This document shows, piece by piece, positions 16,055-25,457 of a stretch of DNA of 64,000 bases. Source of the DNA: Salinivibrio sharmensis (lineage in GTDB: Bacteria; Pseudomonadota; Gammaproteobacteria; Enterobacterales; Vibrionaceae); the NCBI RefSeq assembly GCF_001995985.1, contig NZ_MUFC01000012.1, forward strand, positions 1 through 64,000, read 5' to 3'. The number at the start of each line of letters is the position of its first letter. The stretch's first letter is position 1. A program made the position numbers and the translations under genes. The notes below the pieces were generated by a model. It had not been told where the DNA came from and ran no database searches. It saw only the letters and a program-made list of their open reading frames with translations.

Positions 16055-16876
16055 CTAACCTTGGTCTGTTGCGGCTTTCATTTCTCTCACAAACTGCGTG
16101 AGCGCATGAAGCATCGTGGGCACATCATGTTGATGCTGCTCGATGATTTTCACCACCGCAGAGCCAGAGATGGCGCCTGCCGCCCCGGCGCTAATTGCCG
16201 CTTTGACTTGCTCAGGGGTTGAGATGCCAAAGCCAAGCAGCGGGCGCGGTGCCTCATGATGATGCAAGGTGCCGAGTAGGTGTTCAACCGGTGCCCCTGC
16301 TTTAGCCTCTGCCCCTGTGACGCCGGCGCGCGATACCAGATAGGTATAGCCACGACCCAGCTCCGCCACTTGGGCTAAGGTTGCATCGTCTGCGTTAGGT
16401 GGGGCGATAAAAATTGGATCAATACCCTGCGCCAAGGCTTGTTCACGAAATGGTGCAGATTCAGCAATCGGCACATCTGCTACCAGTACCGAATCGATAC
16501 CCACTTCCGCACACCGGCGGTAAAAAGCGTCAACACCGCGTGCATAGACTAGGTTAGCGTACATCAGCAGCCCAATCGGCACGTGAGGGTGTTTTTCGCG
16601 TATCGCTGCCAACATGTCGAAACAGCTATCAGGTGTGGTGCCTGCCGATCTTGCTCTGATAGTGGCATCCTGAATAGTGGGGCCATCGGCCAATGGATCG
16701 GAAAAAGGCATGCCAAGCTCCAGCGCATCGGCGCCGCCTTCAACCAATGCATCGACCACGGCGAGTGACTGTTCTGGGCTTGGATCCCCCAAGGTGACAA
16801 AAGGAACAAAGGCACCCTGTTGTTTGGCATCCAGGTTTGCAAACATCGCTTGATATCGAGTTGATGGTGCCGTCAT
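16055..16876 (-). CDS. trpA: Tryptophan synthase alpha subunit
   Basis: A 273-residue TIM barrel that cleaves indole-3-glycerol phosphate to indole and glyceraldehyde-3-phosphate, passing indole to Trp[17 protein letters not shown], then [20 protein letters not shown] with the catalytic Glu and Asp, and [10 protein letters not shown] with GAISGSAVV for phosphate binding, are all present. Full length. Last gene of the trp operon; its ATG overlaps the trpB stop by one base. Confidence 0.97.
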   Translation of the reverse strand: MTAPSTRYQAMFANLDAKQQGAFVPFVTLGDPSPEQSLAVVDALVEGGADALELGMPFSDPLADGPTIQDATIRARSAGTTPDSCFDMLAAIREKHPHVPIGLLMYANLVYARGVDAFYRRCAEVGIDSVLVADVPIAESAPFREQALAQGIDPIFIAPPNADDATLAQVAELGRGYTYLVSRAGVTGAEAKAGAPVEHLLGTLHHHEAPRPLLGFGISTPEQVKAAISAGAAGAISGSAVVKIIEQHQHDVPTMLHALTQFVREMKAATDQG

Positions 16877-18066
16877 TACAGCTCTCCTTTGCCTTCTAAA
16901 ATGTCATACACAGTAAAGATATCTTTATCACCACGTCCGGATAGATTGACCACTAAAAGCTGTTCTTTTTCAGGATCAGCGGCAATCATTTTTTGTGCCT
17001 GAGCAATGGCGTGGGCAGATTCTAACGCGGGAATAATGCCTTCGTTCCGCGCAAGAGCTTGAAACGCTTCCAAGGCTTCATCGTCGGTGATGGCCGGATA
17101 TTCGGCACGACCAATGGCGTTAAGGTGCGCATGCTGTGGTCCCACGGACGGGAAATCCAATCCGGCTGATACTGAATACGACTCCTCGACTTGGCCATAT
17201 TCATCTTGCATCAATGGGGATTTCATGCCGAAGAAAATACCGGGCTTGCCGTGCTTTAAGGGCGCGCCGTGTTGATCGGTATCGAGTCCTTTGCCCGCCG
17301 GCTCAACACCAATTAAACGCACATCTTTGTCATCGATAAAGTCAGCAAACATGCCAATCGCGTTTGAGCCGCCACCCACACAGGCAATCACCGCATCCGG
17401 CAAGCGACCTTCTACCTGCTGAATTTGCGCGCGGGTTTCCTCACCAATAATGCGTTGAAACTCGCGCACAATGGTCGGGAAGGGGTGCGGGCCCGCCGCA
17501 GTGCCGAGCAAATAGTGGGCGGTATCATAGTTGGCTGACCAGTCGCGCATTGCTTCGTTACATGCATCTTTTAACGTCGCAGAGCCTGCATGTACTGGGA
17601 TCACAGTGGCACCCATCAGCTTCATTCGAAACACATTAGGACTTTGACGCTCAACGTCTTTGGCCCCCATATAGATGCGACACTTTAGCCCCAATAGCGC
17701 ACATGCCAGCGCGGTCGCCACACCGTGTTGGCCGGCTCCGGTTTCGGCAATGATCTCTGATTTGCCCATACGCTGGGCAAGCATCGCTTGACCCAGTACT
17801 TGGTTGGTTTTGTGCGCCCCGCCGTGTAGCAAGTCTTCACGCTTGAGATACAGCTTGGTGTTCGTCCCCTTGGTGAGGTTGCGGCAAAGCGTCAACGCGG
17901 TGGGTCGTCCAGCATACTCTTGCAGCAGGCGGATAAAGTCGTCTTTAAAGTTAGGGTCGTCTTGGGCATCAATAAACGCCTGTTCGAGCTGATCAAGCGC
18001 AGGCACCAGAATTTGGGGCACGTACTGACCACCAAATTCGCCAAAATACGGGTTAAGCTTGCTCAT
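16876..18066 (-). CDS. trpB: Tryptophan synthase beta subunit
   Basis: A 396-residue PLP enzyme that joins indole with L-serine to form tryptophan. The PLP lysine lies in [30 protein letters not shown] and [12 protein letters not shown] bind cofactor phosphate and substrate. It begins [19 protein letters not shown], the usual opening. Directly upstream of trpA with a one-base overlap, and 92 bp after trpCF. Confidence 0.97.
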   Translation of the reverse strand: MSKLNPYFGEFGGQYVPQILVPALDQLEQAFIDAQDDPNFKDDFIRLLQEYAGRPTALTLCRNLTKGTNTKLYLKREDLLHGGAHKTNQVLGQAMLAQRMGKSEIIAETGAGQHGVATALACALLGLKCRIYMGAKDVERQSPNVFRMKLMGATVIPVHAGSATLKDACNEAMRDWSANYDTAHYLLGTAAGPHPFPTIVREFQRIIGEETRAQIQQVEGRLPDAVIACVGGGSNAIGMFADFIDDKDVRLIGVEPAGKGLDTDQHGAPLKHGKPGIFFGMKSPLMQDEYGQVEESYSVSAGLDFPSVGPQHAHLNAIGRAEYPAITDDEALEAFQALARNEGIIPALESAHAIAQAQKMIAADPEKEQLLVVNLSGRGDKDIFTVYDILEGKGEL

Positions 18067-18158
18067 AATTATCCTTTTACGTCTTTAACTGGGGGCCGAG
18101 ATACGTTGACTGTCTTGGTGACATCTGTTCTCTCAGCCAAATCAACTATCTCGAAAAA

Positions 18159-19547
18159 TCAATAGCGGCGAAGGGCGCGGAACGCCGTGTTTAACTTGTT
18201 GGCATCTTTCACCCCAGGCGCATGCTCGACACCGGAGTTAAAATCCAGCCCAAGGCACCCTTGTTCGGCCGCTTTGGCCGCATTCTCGGGGGTGAGCCCG
18301 CCGGCAATCATGACTTTGTCTTTGGCAGTTTTAGGGATCAGGTGCCAATCAAAGGTTTTACCCGTGCCGCCAGATTGTTGGCCGACTCGGCTGTCGATAA
18401 GGTGACGGTCCGCATTCACGCCGTCTAAAGCCGGTGCGACATCAGAGACACCGTGCGCTTTCCAAATTTCACAGTGCTCAGGGAGCTTCTCGCGCAGTGC
18501 TTGTAGATACGCTGCGTCTTCATCCCCATGCAGTTGCACCGCGTGAAGGCTTAGCTGTTGGGCATAGTCGCCTACGGTGTCCAGTGCATGATTTTGGAAC
18601 ACGCCCACATAGCGCAGCGGCGCACCTTGCTGGACGCGCTCGGCCACGGCGGGAGTCACCGCGCGCGGAGAGTGCTCAACAAAAATGAGTCCACCGTAGA
18701 CAGCGCCAGCGTTATAGGCGGCGAGGGCATCGTCGGCGGAGGTGAGCCCGCAGACTTTGTTCTCTCCTAAGATCACTTTACGTAGCGCGAGGGTCAGATT
18801 GGGCTCTGCCATTAATGCACTGCCAATCAAAAAGCCATCCGCATGGTGGGCAAGATCGCGCACATGACGATGACTATGAATGCCACTTTCTGAAATCACG
18901 ATCGCTTTTTCGCCCACTTGTGGTGCTAAGCGTTTGGTGCGATCGCGATCGATACTTAAATCGCGCAAATTACGGTTGTTAATCCCAATCACCACCGCCC
19001 CTAAGGCATTGGCACGTGCGAGCTCGTCTTCGGTGCTCACTTCAGTAAGCACGCCCAGCTTTAGCGATTCGGCTAAATCGGCCAGCTCGCGGTATTCGGC
19101 GTCGTCGAGTACCGATAGCATCAATAAGATCGCATCGGCTTGATAATGACGTGCGAGGTAAACCTGATACGGGTCGATAATAAAATCTTTACAAAGCACA
19201 GGCGCATCGACTTGTGCGCGCACGATCGGTAAGAAGTCAAAACTGCCCTGAAAGTGGTCCTCGTCCGTCAGGACTGAAATGGCCGCGGCAAAGGGTTGGT
19301 AAGCACGGGCGATACTGGCTGGATCGAAGTCTTCTCGGATCAGGCCTTTTGAAGGTGAGGCTTTTTTGCACTCCAAGATAAACTGTGACCCCGGCGCGGC
19401 CAGTGCAGCACGAAAATCGCGATCACTGAGCGTCAGTTGGTCGATAAAGCTATCCAGCGGCTGAGCACTTTTGCGCGCGGCTACCCAGCGTTTTTTGTCA
19501 TCGACAATGCGGCCTAAAATGGTGTCGTTGAGGGCTGAGGTGGTCAT
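18159..19547 (-). CDS. trpCF: Bifunctional indole-3-glycerol phosphate synthase / phosphoribosylanthranilate isomerase
   Basis: A 462-residue fused enzyme. Residues 1-255 are TrpC: FILECKKASPSKGLI and LCKDFIIDPYQVY carry catalytic lysines, and GINNRNL and SESGI are core motifs. Residues about 260-462 are TrpF: KVCGLTSADDALAA, VGVFQNH, LHGDE and IAGGLTPENA. It performs two successive steps from phosphoribosylanthranilate. The fusion is usual in enterics and vibrios. The start overlaps the trpD stop by four bases. The 92-bp gap to trpB is the only sizeable gap in this half of the operon apart from trpG-trpD. Confidence 0.97.
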   Translation of the reverse strand: MTTSALNDTILGRIVDDKKRWVAARKSAQPLDSFIDQLTLSDRDFRAALAAPGSQFILECKKASPSKGLIREDFDPASIARAYQPFAAAISVLTDEDHFQGSFDFLPIVRAQVDAPVLCKDFIIDPYQVYLARHYQADAILLMLSVLDDAEYRELADLAESLKLGVLTEVSTEDELARANALGAVVIGINNRNLRDLSIDRDRTKRLAPQVGEKAIVISESGIHSHRHVRDLAHHADGFLIGSALMAEPNLTLALRKVILGENKVCGLTSADDALAAYNAGAVYGGLIFVEHSPRAVTPAVAERVQQGAPLRYVGVFQNHALDTVGDYAQQLSLHAVQLHGDEDAAYLQALREKLPEHCEIWKAHGVSDVAPALDGVNADRHLIDSRVGQQSGGTGKTFDWHLIPKTAKDKVMIAGGLTPENAAKAAEQGCLGLDFNSGVEHAPGVKDANKLNTAFRALRRY

Positions 19548-20551
19548 ACTGCGCTCCTTTGTGCTAACGCTTGCATGATGGTGTAAGGCTTGCCCGACGC
19601 CATCACGTCCAAGGCCTGTTGTGTGTTTGCTTTCAAGTCTTCTTGTCCGAATAAGCGTAGCAATAGTGCCACATTGACAGCCACCGCCGCTTGCTGGGCG
19701 TCTGTGCCTTTACCTTGCAAAATCGCGCTGATCATCGCGCGGTTTTGCTCCGGTGTGCCCCCAGCAATGCTGTCCAGCGGGTATTCGGATACACCAAAGT
19801 CGCTGGGGGTTAAGGTGTATTGCTCAATGTGGGTCGGGGTGATTTCTGCCACCGTTGTGGGGCCGTGAATAGCCACTTCATCCAGACCGTCACCATGAAC
19901 CACGGCCGCGCGCGTCATATTGAGGTTTTGCATGGTTTGTGCAATCGGCGCAACTAGGGCTTGGTCGTACACGCCCATCAGCTCAATGCTAGGTTTCGCC
20001 GGATTAATTAACGGCCCAAGCAGATTAAAGATAGTGCGGGTTTTCATCGCTTGGCGCACGGGCATCGCATGTCGCACGCCGGTATGATATTGCGGTGCGA
20101 ACAAAAAGCAGACGCCCAGATTATCCAAGGCCTCGCGGGCGTGGTCGGCAGGCATCGCCAAATCAATGCCAAAGGCGGCGAGTAAATCCGACGAGCCCGA
20201 TTTGCTCGACACCCCGCGGTTACCGTGTTTGGCCACTTTCACGCCACAGGCGGCGGCGACAAAGGCGGCCGTGGTTGAAATATTAATGGTGTTCGCGCCA
20301 TCGCCTCCGGTGCCAACGATATCGGCAAACGGATAACTAGGGCGGGGGAACGGCTCGGCGTTGTCAGTCAGTGCTTTTGCCGCGCCCGCGATTTCTTCAG
20401 GCGTTTCCCCTTTAATCTTCAATGCGGTTAACGCAGCCGCTAATCGTGCTGGCTCGAGCTCGCCCTGAATGATCGCACTAAACAGCTGCTCGCTCTGCGC
20501 TTGGCTGAGTGACTGTTGTTGGTAAAGCGTCTCTAGTAGTTGATCCATCAC
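19544..20551 (-). CDS. trpD: Anthranilate phosphoribosyltransferase
   Basis: A 335-residue enzyme transferring phosphoribose from PRPP to anthranilate. Visible motifs are DIVGTGGDGANTINIST for PRPP/magnesium binding, VAKHGNRGVSSKSGS, and RTIFNLLGPLINPA. TrpD is separate from TrpG here, unlike the TrpGD fusion of E. coli; separate genes are the vibrio pattern. A start at the second Met (20548) is equally possible. A 77-bp gap separates it from trpG. Confidence 0.96.
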   Translation of the reverse strand: MMDQLLETLYQQQSLSQAQSEQLFSAIIQGELEPARLAAALTALKIKGETPEEIAGAAKALTDNAEPFPRPSYPFADIVGTGGDGANTINISTTAAFVAAACGVKVAKHGNRGVSSKSGSSDLLAAFGIDLAMPADHAREALDNLGVCFLFAPQYHTGVRHAMPVRQAMKTRTIFNLLGPLINPAKPSIELMGVYDQALVAPIAQTMQNLNMTRAAVVHGDGLDEVAIHGPTTVAEITPTHIEQYTLTPSDFGVSEYPLDSIAGGTPEQNRAMISAILQGKGTDAQQAAVAVNVALLLRLFGQEDLKANTQQALDVMASGKPYTIMQALAQRSAV

Positions 20552-20628
20552 TGTACTTAACCTCGGTATTTGTCTGTTCGAGCTCCGTGCTTATCTGGCA
20601 CGTGTTGTTGTTAGCGCTGATGTTCTTG

Positions 20629-21243
20629 TTAGCGATAATAATAGCCACTGGCCCAATCGATGGTGTGGGTGAGCAGGGCGGCGCCTTGTGCGGTCAAAAT
20701 AGATTCTGGGTGGAATTGATAACCGACCACGTAGTCGGTATTGCTTACCACGGCCATCACTTTTTGCGCGTCGCCATCCAAGGTCGTGGCGATGACATCC
20801 AAGCTGGCCGGCACCTCAGTCGCCACCAGCGAGTGGTAACGGGCCACGGTGAGTGGGGATGCCAATGGGCCAAATACCGCATGTTGCTGGTGGTGCATGG
20901 CTGAGGCTTTGCCGTGCATGATGGTGCCAGCTCCGGCGACTGTGCCTCCGTAGGCTTCGACGATCGCTTGCTGACCCAGGCAAATCCCCAGCATCGGCAC
21001 TTGGCCGCGTAGCTTCTCAATCAACGCGGGCATACAGCCGGCATCGGAAGGCGCACCTGGGCCGGGCGAAAGCACCAGTAGCGGCTGGGGCAGGGTACGA
21101 ATATGACGAACAATCGCCTCGGCCTCTAAATGATTGCGAAACACCGTGACTGGGTAACCAAGTGCGCGAAATTGATCCACCAAGTTGTAGGTAAAGGAGT
21201 CCATGTTATCGAGCAGCACGATGTCCATTGGCGGGGTACTCAT
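20629..21243 (-). CDS. trpG: Anthranilate synthase glutamine amidotransferase subunit
   Basis: A 204-residue class-I glutamine amidotransferase that supplies ammonia to TrpE. LLDNMDSFTYNLVDQFRALG opens the protein; the nucleophile lies in MLGICLGQQAIVEAYGG (Cys) and the His/Glu pair in YQFHPESILTAQG. It overlaps the trpE stop by four bases, so the two subunits are translationally coupled. Confidence 0.97.
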   Translation of the reverse strand: MSTPPMDIVLLDNMDSFTYNLVDQFRALGYPVTVFRNHLEAEAIVRHIRTLPQPLLVLSPGPGAPSDAGCMPALIEKLRGQVPMLGICLGQQAIVEAYGGTVAGAGTIMHGKASAMHHQQHAVFGPLASPLTVARYHSLVATEVPASLDVIATTLDGDAQKVMAVVSNTDYVVGYQFHPESILTAQGAALLTHTIDWASGYYYR

Positions 21244-22844
21244 GATTGGCCTCCTTGGTGGGCGGTTTGAATCGCATGGATCACCGCTTGAGCTTTGCCG
21301 CGGGTTTCGTCCGCTTCGGCTTGTGGGTCAGAATCAAACACCACGCCCGCGCCGGCTTGCACGGTGGCAAGGCCGTTTTCAACGTAGGCAGAGCGGATCA
21401 CAATGCAGGTATCCATCTCGCCTGATCCGGTAAAATAGCCCACGGCGCCACCATAACTGCCACGACGGCACTGTTCGGTGTCACGGATGAGCTGCATCGC
21501 CCGAAGTTTAGGTGCACCGGTGAGCGTGCCCATATTCATACAGGCTTGGTACGCATGCAGCGCGTCTAAATCGGGTTTCAGCTGACCCACAACCCGAGAA
21601 ACTAAGTGCATCACATGGCTGTAGCGGTCGACTTTGAGCAAGTCGGCGACATGGCGGCTACCGGGTGTGCTAATTCGCGCAACATCGTTGCGGGCCAAAT
21701 CGACCAGCATCATGTGCTCGGCGTTTTCTTTTTCATCATTGCGCAGCTCAAGCTCAATGCGGCTATCCAAGTCGTGGTCAATGTCGCCTTGGGCGGTCTT
21801 TCCGCGTCGGCGTGTGCCCGCGATGGGATAAATCTCAACCTGATTAGTCGCTTGAGTGTATTTGAGGGCGCTTTCTGGCGAGGCGCCAAACAAGCTAAAT
21901 TGGCTATCACGCAGATAAAACATATACGGGCTAGGGTTGCCGCGCTTCAGCGCCCGATAAGCATTGAGCGGTGACGGACACGCGAGGGTAAAGCGGCGCG
22001 ATGGCACCACTTGAAACACATCACCGGCAATCACGTGCTTTTTCAACGCGTCAACCTGCTGACAAAAGTCTGAATCAGAGACAGAAACCGCGACGTTGTG
22101 ATCAGTGACCACGGGCGCTTCTGGAAGCGGCGCAGGCGATAAGCAGGCTTCTTTGATGCTTTGCAAACGACGCGATAAATCCACATAGTGGGCGCGGGCG
22201 TTATCACCCCCAAATAAGGTGCCTTGTAAGCGCGCTTGACGATGCTGGTGGTCAATCACCAGCAAGCTCTCTGCAACATAAAAAAGGTAGTCGGGGCAGT
22301 GCTCGGTGCCCTCCACCGCTGGCAGGGTTTCAGTGCTGGCCACCAAATCATAGGCAAAAAGGCCACCGACAAAGAGCGCATCGTCAGGTTGGTTATTCAA
22401 CGCAACACTTTGTTTGATAACACGCAGGGCATCAAACACCGACGCTTGGCGCAGACGGGCGTCTTCATCCATTAGCGCACCATTGTCGTTGGGATGGCGG
22501 AACGTCAACGTTAGGGCGGGGAAGTCGCCATCGTTGGCCTGTGCAACCTCACAGGCGAGGGCTTTCAGCGCTGCGCTCTGGGCGATGCTCTCCAGCAAAT
22601 GACTGCCATTATGAGCAAGCGCTTGTAAGGTGACGCGCTGCCCGCGGCATTCAATGCGCACGGCGGCATCGATCAGCATCAGGCTTTTAAGGTTGCGTTT
22701 GGAGTCAATCTCTGCCGACTCCAACAGCATGCTATAAGGCTTATCTTGGCACACGGCGGCATACAACTCGGTTGGGTCGGCCACATAAGGCACCGAGAGT
22801 TGGAGCGTATCAAGCTCGCCATGTTGGGGATCATGAGTGTTCAC
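21240..22844 (-). CDS. trpE: Anthranilate synthase component I
   Basis: A 534-residue chorismate-using enzyme that makes anthranilate with TrpG. The N-terminal MLLESAEIDSKRNLKSLML contains the LLES element of the tryptophan feedback-binding site, so inhibition by tryptophan is expected. The C-terminal chorismate-binding domain shows IAGTRRRGKT, DLARNDVARI and PKLRAMQLI. Its start overlaps the DAHP synthase stop by four bases, placing trpE second in the transcript. Confidence 0.97.
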   Translation of the reverse strand: MNTHDPQHGELDTLQLSVPYVADPTELYAAVCQDKPYSMLLESAEIDSKRNLKSLMLIDAAVRIECRGQRVTLQALAHNGSHLLESIAQSAALKALACEVAQANDGDFPALTLTFRHPNDNGALMDEDARLRQASVFDALRVIKQSVALNNQPDDALFVGGLFAYDLVASTETLPAVEGTEHCPDYLFYVAESLLVIDHQHRQARLQGTLFGGDNARAHYVDLSRRLQSIKEACLSPAPLPEAPVVTDHNVAVSVSDSDFCQQVDALKKHVIAGDVFQVVPSRRFTLACPSPLNAYRALKRGNPSPYMFYLRDSQFSLFGASPESALKYTQATNQVEIYPIAGTRRRGKTAQGDIDHDLDSRIELELRNDEKENAEHMMLVDLARNDVARISTPGSRHVADLLKVDRYSHVMHLVSRVVGQLKPDLDALHAYQACMNMGTLTGAPKLRAMQLIRDTEQCRRGSYGGAVGYFTGSGEMDTCIVIRSAYVENGLATVQAGAGVVFDSDPQAEADETRGKAQAVIHAIQTAHQGGQS

Positions 22845-23857
22845 AGCTTTCTCCCTGCCGCTTGCACAAAGGGGGTAAGTTCTTGCATTAGCTGCGCGAA
22901 CATATCGCCGGTTAAGGCTTGGTGACCGTCTGACAGTGCTTCGCTTGGGTTTAAGTGGCTCTCCACAATGATGCCATCCGCGCCCACGGCCGCTGCGGCG
23001 CGTGATAGTGGCGTCACCAGCTCTCGCACGCCGGTACCATGGCTTGGGTCGACCAACACTGGCAAATGGCTGCGCTGCTTCATCAAGGCCACGGCATTCA
23101 AATCCAAGGTGTTACGTGTGGCGGTTTCGTAAGTGCGAATACCGCGTTCACATAAAATCACATTGGGGTTACCCGCATCGACAATATATTCCGCTGCCAG
23201 CAAACACTCTTCGATAGTGGCGGAAAGCCCACGTTTTAACAAGACAGGTTTGCCAGTTTCGCCTACCGCTTTGAGTAAGCCATAGTTTTGCATATTACGT
23301 GCGCCAATTTGCAAGCAATCAATGTACTCGCATACCGCGTCGACTTGGCTAATTTCCATCACTTCTGACACGGTTGGCATGCCAGTCAGCTCACTGGCTT
23401 GTTTGAGTAGCTTTAGTCCCTCAACCCCCATGCCTTGGAAATCATAAGGGCTGGTGCGTGGTTTAAAGGCGCCGCCCCGTAATACACGTGCACCATGGGT
23501 TTTAACGCGGTCCGCCACGGATAGCAATTGAGACTCCGACTCCACCGAGCAGGGGCCTGCCATGACCACGAAGTGTTGACCGCCTACAGGTACATTGCCG
23601 ATATGCACCACGCTGTCGTGCGGCTGCACATCACGGCTCACGCGTTTGTACTTGGTTAAAATCGGTTTGACTTCCTCAACCAGCGGGTTGGCCTCAAAAT
23701 GACACTGTTGCAACACACGTTCATCACCCAGTGCGCCCAATACAATGCGTTCCACTCCCGGCATATAGAGCGGCTTTAACCCGCATTGCTCGATTTCATT
23801 GAGGAGGGCTTTGGCATCCTGCTCGGTAGCTTGGGGCTTAAGTACAATAATCATCAA
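22841..23857 (-). CDS. 3-deoxy-7-phosphoheptulonate (DAHP) synthase, type I-beta with N-terminal ferredoxin-like domain
   Basis: A 338-residue enzyme for the first step of the shikimate pathway (PEP plus erythrose-4-phosphate to DAHP). Residues 1-80 are a ferredoxin-like regulatory domain (MIIVLKPQATEQDAKALL). The barrel has VVMAGPCSVESESQLL, GGAFKPRTSPYDFQG and DPSHGTGVREL, typical of the Thermotoga/Bacillus-like I-beta class rather than the AroF/G/H class of E. coli; databases often name this class aroF. It is the first structural gene of the trp operon, four bases overlapping trpE, downstream of the trp promoter and attenuator. It should feed chorismate into tryptophan under tryptophan control. 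Confidence 0.93.
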   Translation of the reverse strand: MMIIVLKPQATEQDAKALLNEIEQCGLKPLYMPGVERIVLGALGDERVLQQCHFEANPLVEEVKPILTKYKRVSRDVQPHDSVVHIGNVPVGGQHFVVMAGPCSVESESQLLSVADRVKTHGARVLRGGAFKPRTSPYDFQGMGVEGLKLLKQASELTGMPTVSEVMEISQVDAVCEYIDCLQIGARNMQNYGLLKAVGETGKPVLLKRGLSATIEECLLAAEYIVDAGNPNVILCERGIRTYETATRNTLDLNAVALMKQRSHLPVLVDPSHGTGVRELVTPLSRAAAAVGADGIIVESHLNPSEALSDGHQALTGDMFAQLMQELTPFVQAAGRKL

Positions 23858-23937
23858 ATATCCTTATCAATTATGGTTGCCGGTTACCGCGGCTGAATGC
23901 GTGGTGGCACGATAACGCGTGATGGCAAAACTGAGAG

Positions 23938-23966
23938 ACAAAAACGCCCGCATCAGTGGCGGGCGT
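23938..23966 (-). terminator. trp operon attenuator terminator
   Basis: On the minus strand ACGCCCGC-N7-GCGGGCGT followed by TTTTTG, 30 bases after the trpL stop and 80 bases before the DAHP synthase start. Its first arm (23961-23971 region, TCACAACGCCC) can instead pair with GGGCGGTGTGA at the end of trpL (23997-24007) with one mismatch in 11. That gives the alternative antiterminator needed for ribosome-mediated attenuation. Confidence 0.88.
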
Positions 23967-23996
23967 TGTGAATAAGGTAGCTGTTTATACAGCGTG

Positions 23997-24170
23997 TCAC
24001 ACCGCCCGTGAGGAGCCGTGCCACCAAATAAGTGCAACAGAGGTCATGGATGTCGCTAACACACTCACGGCCTGTGTGGCAGTGGGTGTAGTGTGAATCG
24101 AATGTGATCTAAACGCGGCGTTGAAATACATGCTGCGAGACTCCGTTGTGACTGTTACCCTTAGCGCCAT
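23997..24170 (-). CDS. trpL: trp operon leader peptide
   Basis: The peptide ends MTSVALIWWHGSSRAV with two adjacent Trp codons, followed by antiterminator and terminator structures. Stalling at these codons under tryptophan shortage would expose the antiterminator strand. Two starts are possible. ATG 24047 gives a 16-residue peptide but has no clear ribosome-binding site. ATG 24170 gives 57 residues and has GGGGAG four bases upstream, so I annotate the longer form. The longer form would be an unusually long leader peptide. Confidence 0.72.
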   Translation of the reverse strand: MALRVTVTTESRSMYFNAAFRSHSIHTTPTATQAVSVLATSMTSVALIWWHGSSRAV

Positions 24171-24198
24171 ATTGCTCCCCGAAACTGAGAAGTGGTGC

Positions 24199-24244
24199 GC
24201 GTTAACTTGTGTACTAGTAAACTGATATTTTGCTTCTGTGTCAA
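24199..24244 (-). promoter_or_regulatory. trp promoter with overlapping TrpR operator
   Basis: On the minus strand TTGACA (24239-24244) is followed after 17 bp by TTTACT (24216-24221), a good sigma70 promoter very like the E. coli trp promoter. Overlapping the -10 is ACTAGTACACAAGTTAACGC (about 24199-24219), which matches the E. coli trp operator half sites (ACTAGTACGCAAGTT). TrpR with tryptophan should block initiation here. The transcript would begin near 24209. Confidence 0.85.
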
Positions 24245-24448
24245 CGGGGAAATCGAAAAGAATGCAGAAAAAGTGCGGAGTAAGCACACGATAATAAACA
24301 ACAAAGATATTCACCGTGCTCGCCGAGCGCTGATTAACTTGGCGCATTCGCATCGACTGAACCCGCATGGCGCATACCTAGACTCGGGCTGATAAGACAC
24401 CAACTGACAGTGCCAAGGTGCGAGCACATTAAGGAAACCCGATACACC

Positions 24449-25351
24449 ATGATCATTGATTTACATAGCCATACCACAGCCTCCGACGGCCGCCTATCAC
24501 CAAAAGATTTGGTGCAGCGCGCCGTCGAGCGTCGCGTGGGCTTGTTGGCGATTACCGACCACGACACCATCGCTGGGCTGGTGGAGGCGCAAGCAGAAAT
24601 CGACCATCAAAACTTGCCCCTTACTCTGGTCAACGGCATTGAAATTTCGACCTTGTGGCAGAATTTTGATATCCACATTGTAGGGTTAAATGTCGATCCC
24701 CAGCACTCGGCATTAACCGCATTAATTGCCGAACAAGCTGAGCGACGCCAACAACGTGCTGAGCTGATTGCTGAGCGGTTAGCGCGCTCGCATTACACAG
24801 GGGCGCTCGCGGGTGCGCGTGAACTGGCTGGCGATGCACCGCTCACCCGTGCCCATTTCGCGCGCTGGTTGGTTGAACAAGGTCACGCGAAAACCATGCA
24901 AGCCTGTTTTAAGCGCTTTTTAACTCGAGGGAACACCGGCTATGCACCACCGAACTGGTGTTCGATTGCAGATGCGGTTGCGGCGATCCATGAGGCCGGC
25001 GGGCAGGCGGTGCTTGCTCATCCGGGTAGATACAAGCTCAAAGCCAAATGGCTGAAGCGATTACTGGCGGCGTTTTCTGACGCCAATGGCGATGCTATCG
25101 AAGTCGCTCTTCCTCAGCAGTCGCAACAAGAGCGGCGTTTGCTGGCCGATTACGCGCGGGATTACGGCTTGTTGGCCTCGCTGGGATCGGATTTTCATTA
25201 TCCTTCTCCGTGGACAGAGCTAGGCCGCAATTTATGGCTACCCAAAGACAGTCAGCCGGTTTGGCATGACTGGACATGGTTAGACGCGGCTGAACAAAAA
25301 TGGCAATCAGTAAATCAACTAGATAGCGACAAGCCAGACGCGTTACAATAA
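24449..25351 (+). CDS. rnm: RNase AM / PHP-domain 5'-nucleotidase-like protein (YciV/TrpH)
   Basis: A 300-residue PHP-domain metalloenzyme. [26 protein letters not shown] and VLAHPGRY hold the metal-binding His and Asp residues, ending with [11 protein letters not shown]. In E. coli the orthologue YciV (RNase AM) matures 5' ends of rRNA and degrades short oligonucleotides. ATG 24449 follows AAGGAAA. It is divergent from the trp operon across the regulatory region, as in enterics, and precedes yciO. Confidence 0.9.
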   Translation: MIIDLHSHTTASDGRLSPKDLVQRAVERRVGLLAITDHDTIAGLVEAQAEIDHQNLPLTLVNGIEISTLWQNFDIHIVGLNVDPQHSALTALIAEQAERRQQRAELIAERLARSHYTGALAGARELAGDAPLTRAHFARWLVEQGHAKTMQACFKRFLTRGNTGYAPPNWCSIADAVAAIHEAGGQAVLAHPGRYKLKAKWLKRLLAAFSDANGDAIEVALPQQSQQERRLLADYARDYGLLASLGSDFHYPSPWTELGRNLWLPKDSQPVWHDWTWLDAAEQKWQSVNQLDSDKPDALQ

Positions 25352-25457
25352 ACAAATACGTTATATTGATAGCGATAAGGATTATCCGGCGCGCAGACCA
25401 TTCACGCTGGATTTGCGGTGCGCATCCCGATGGGGTCAAGCTACAGCAGGAGGAAAC

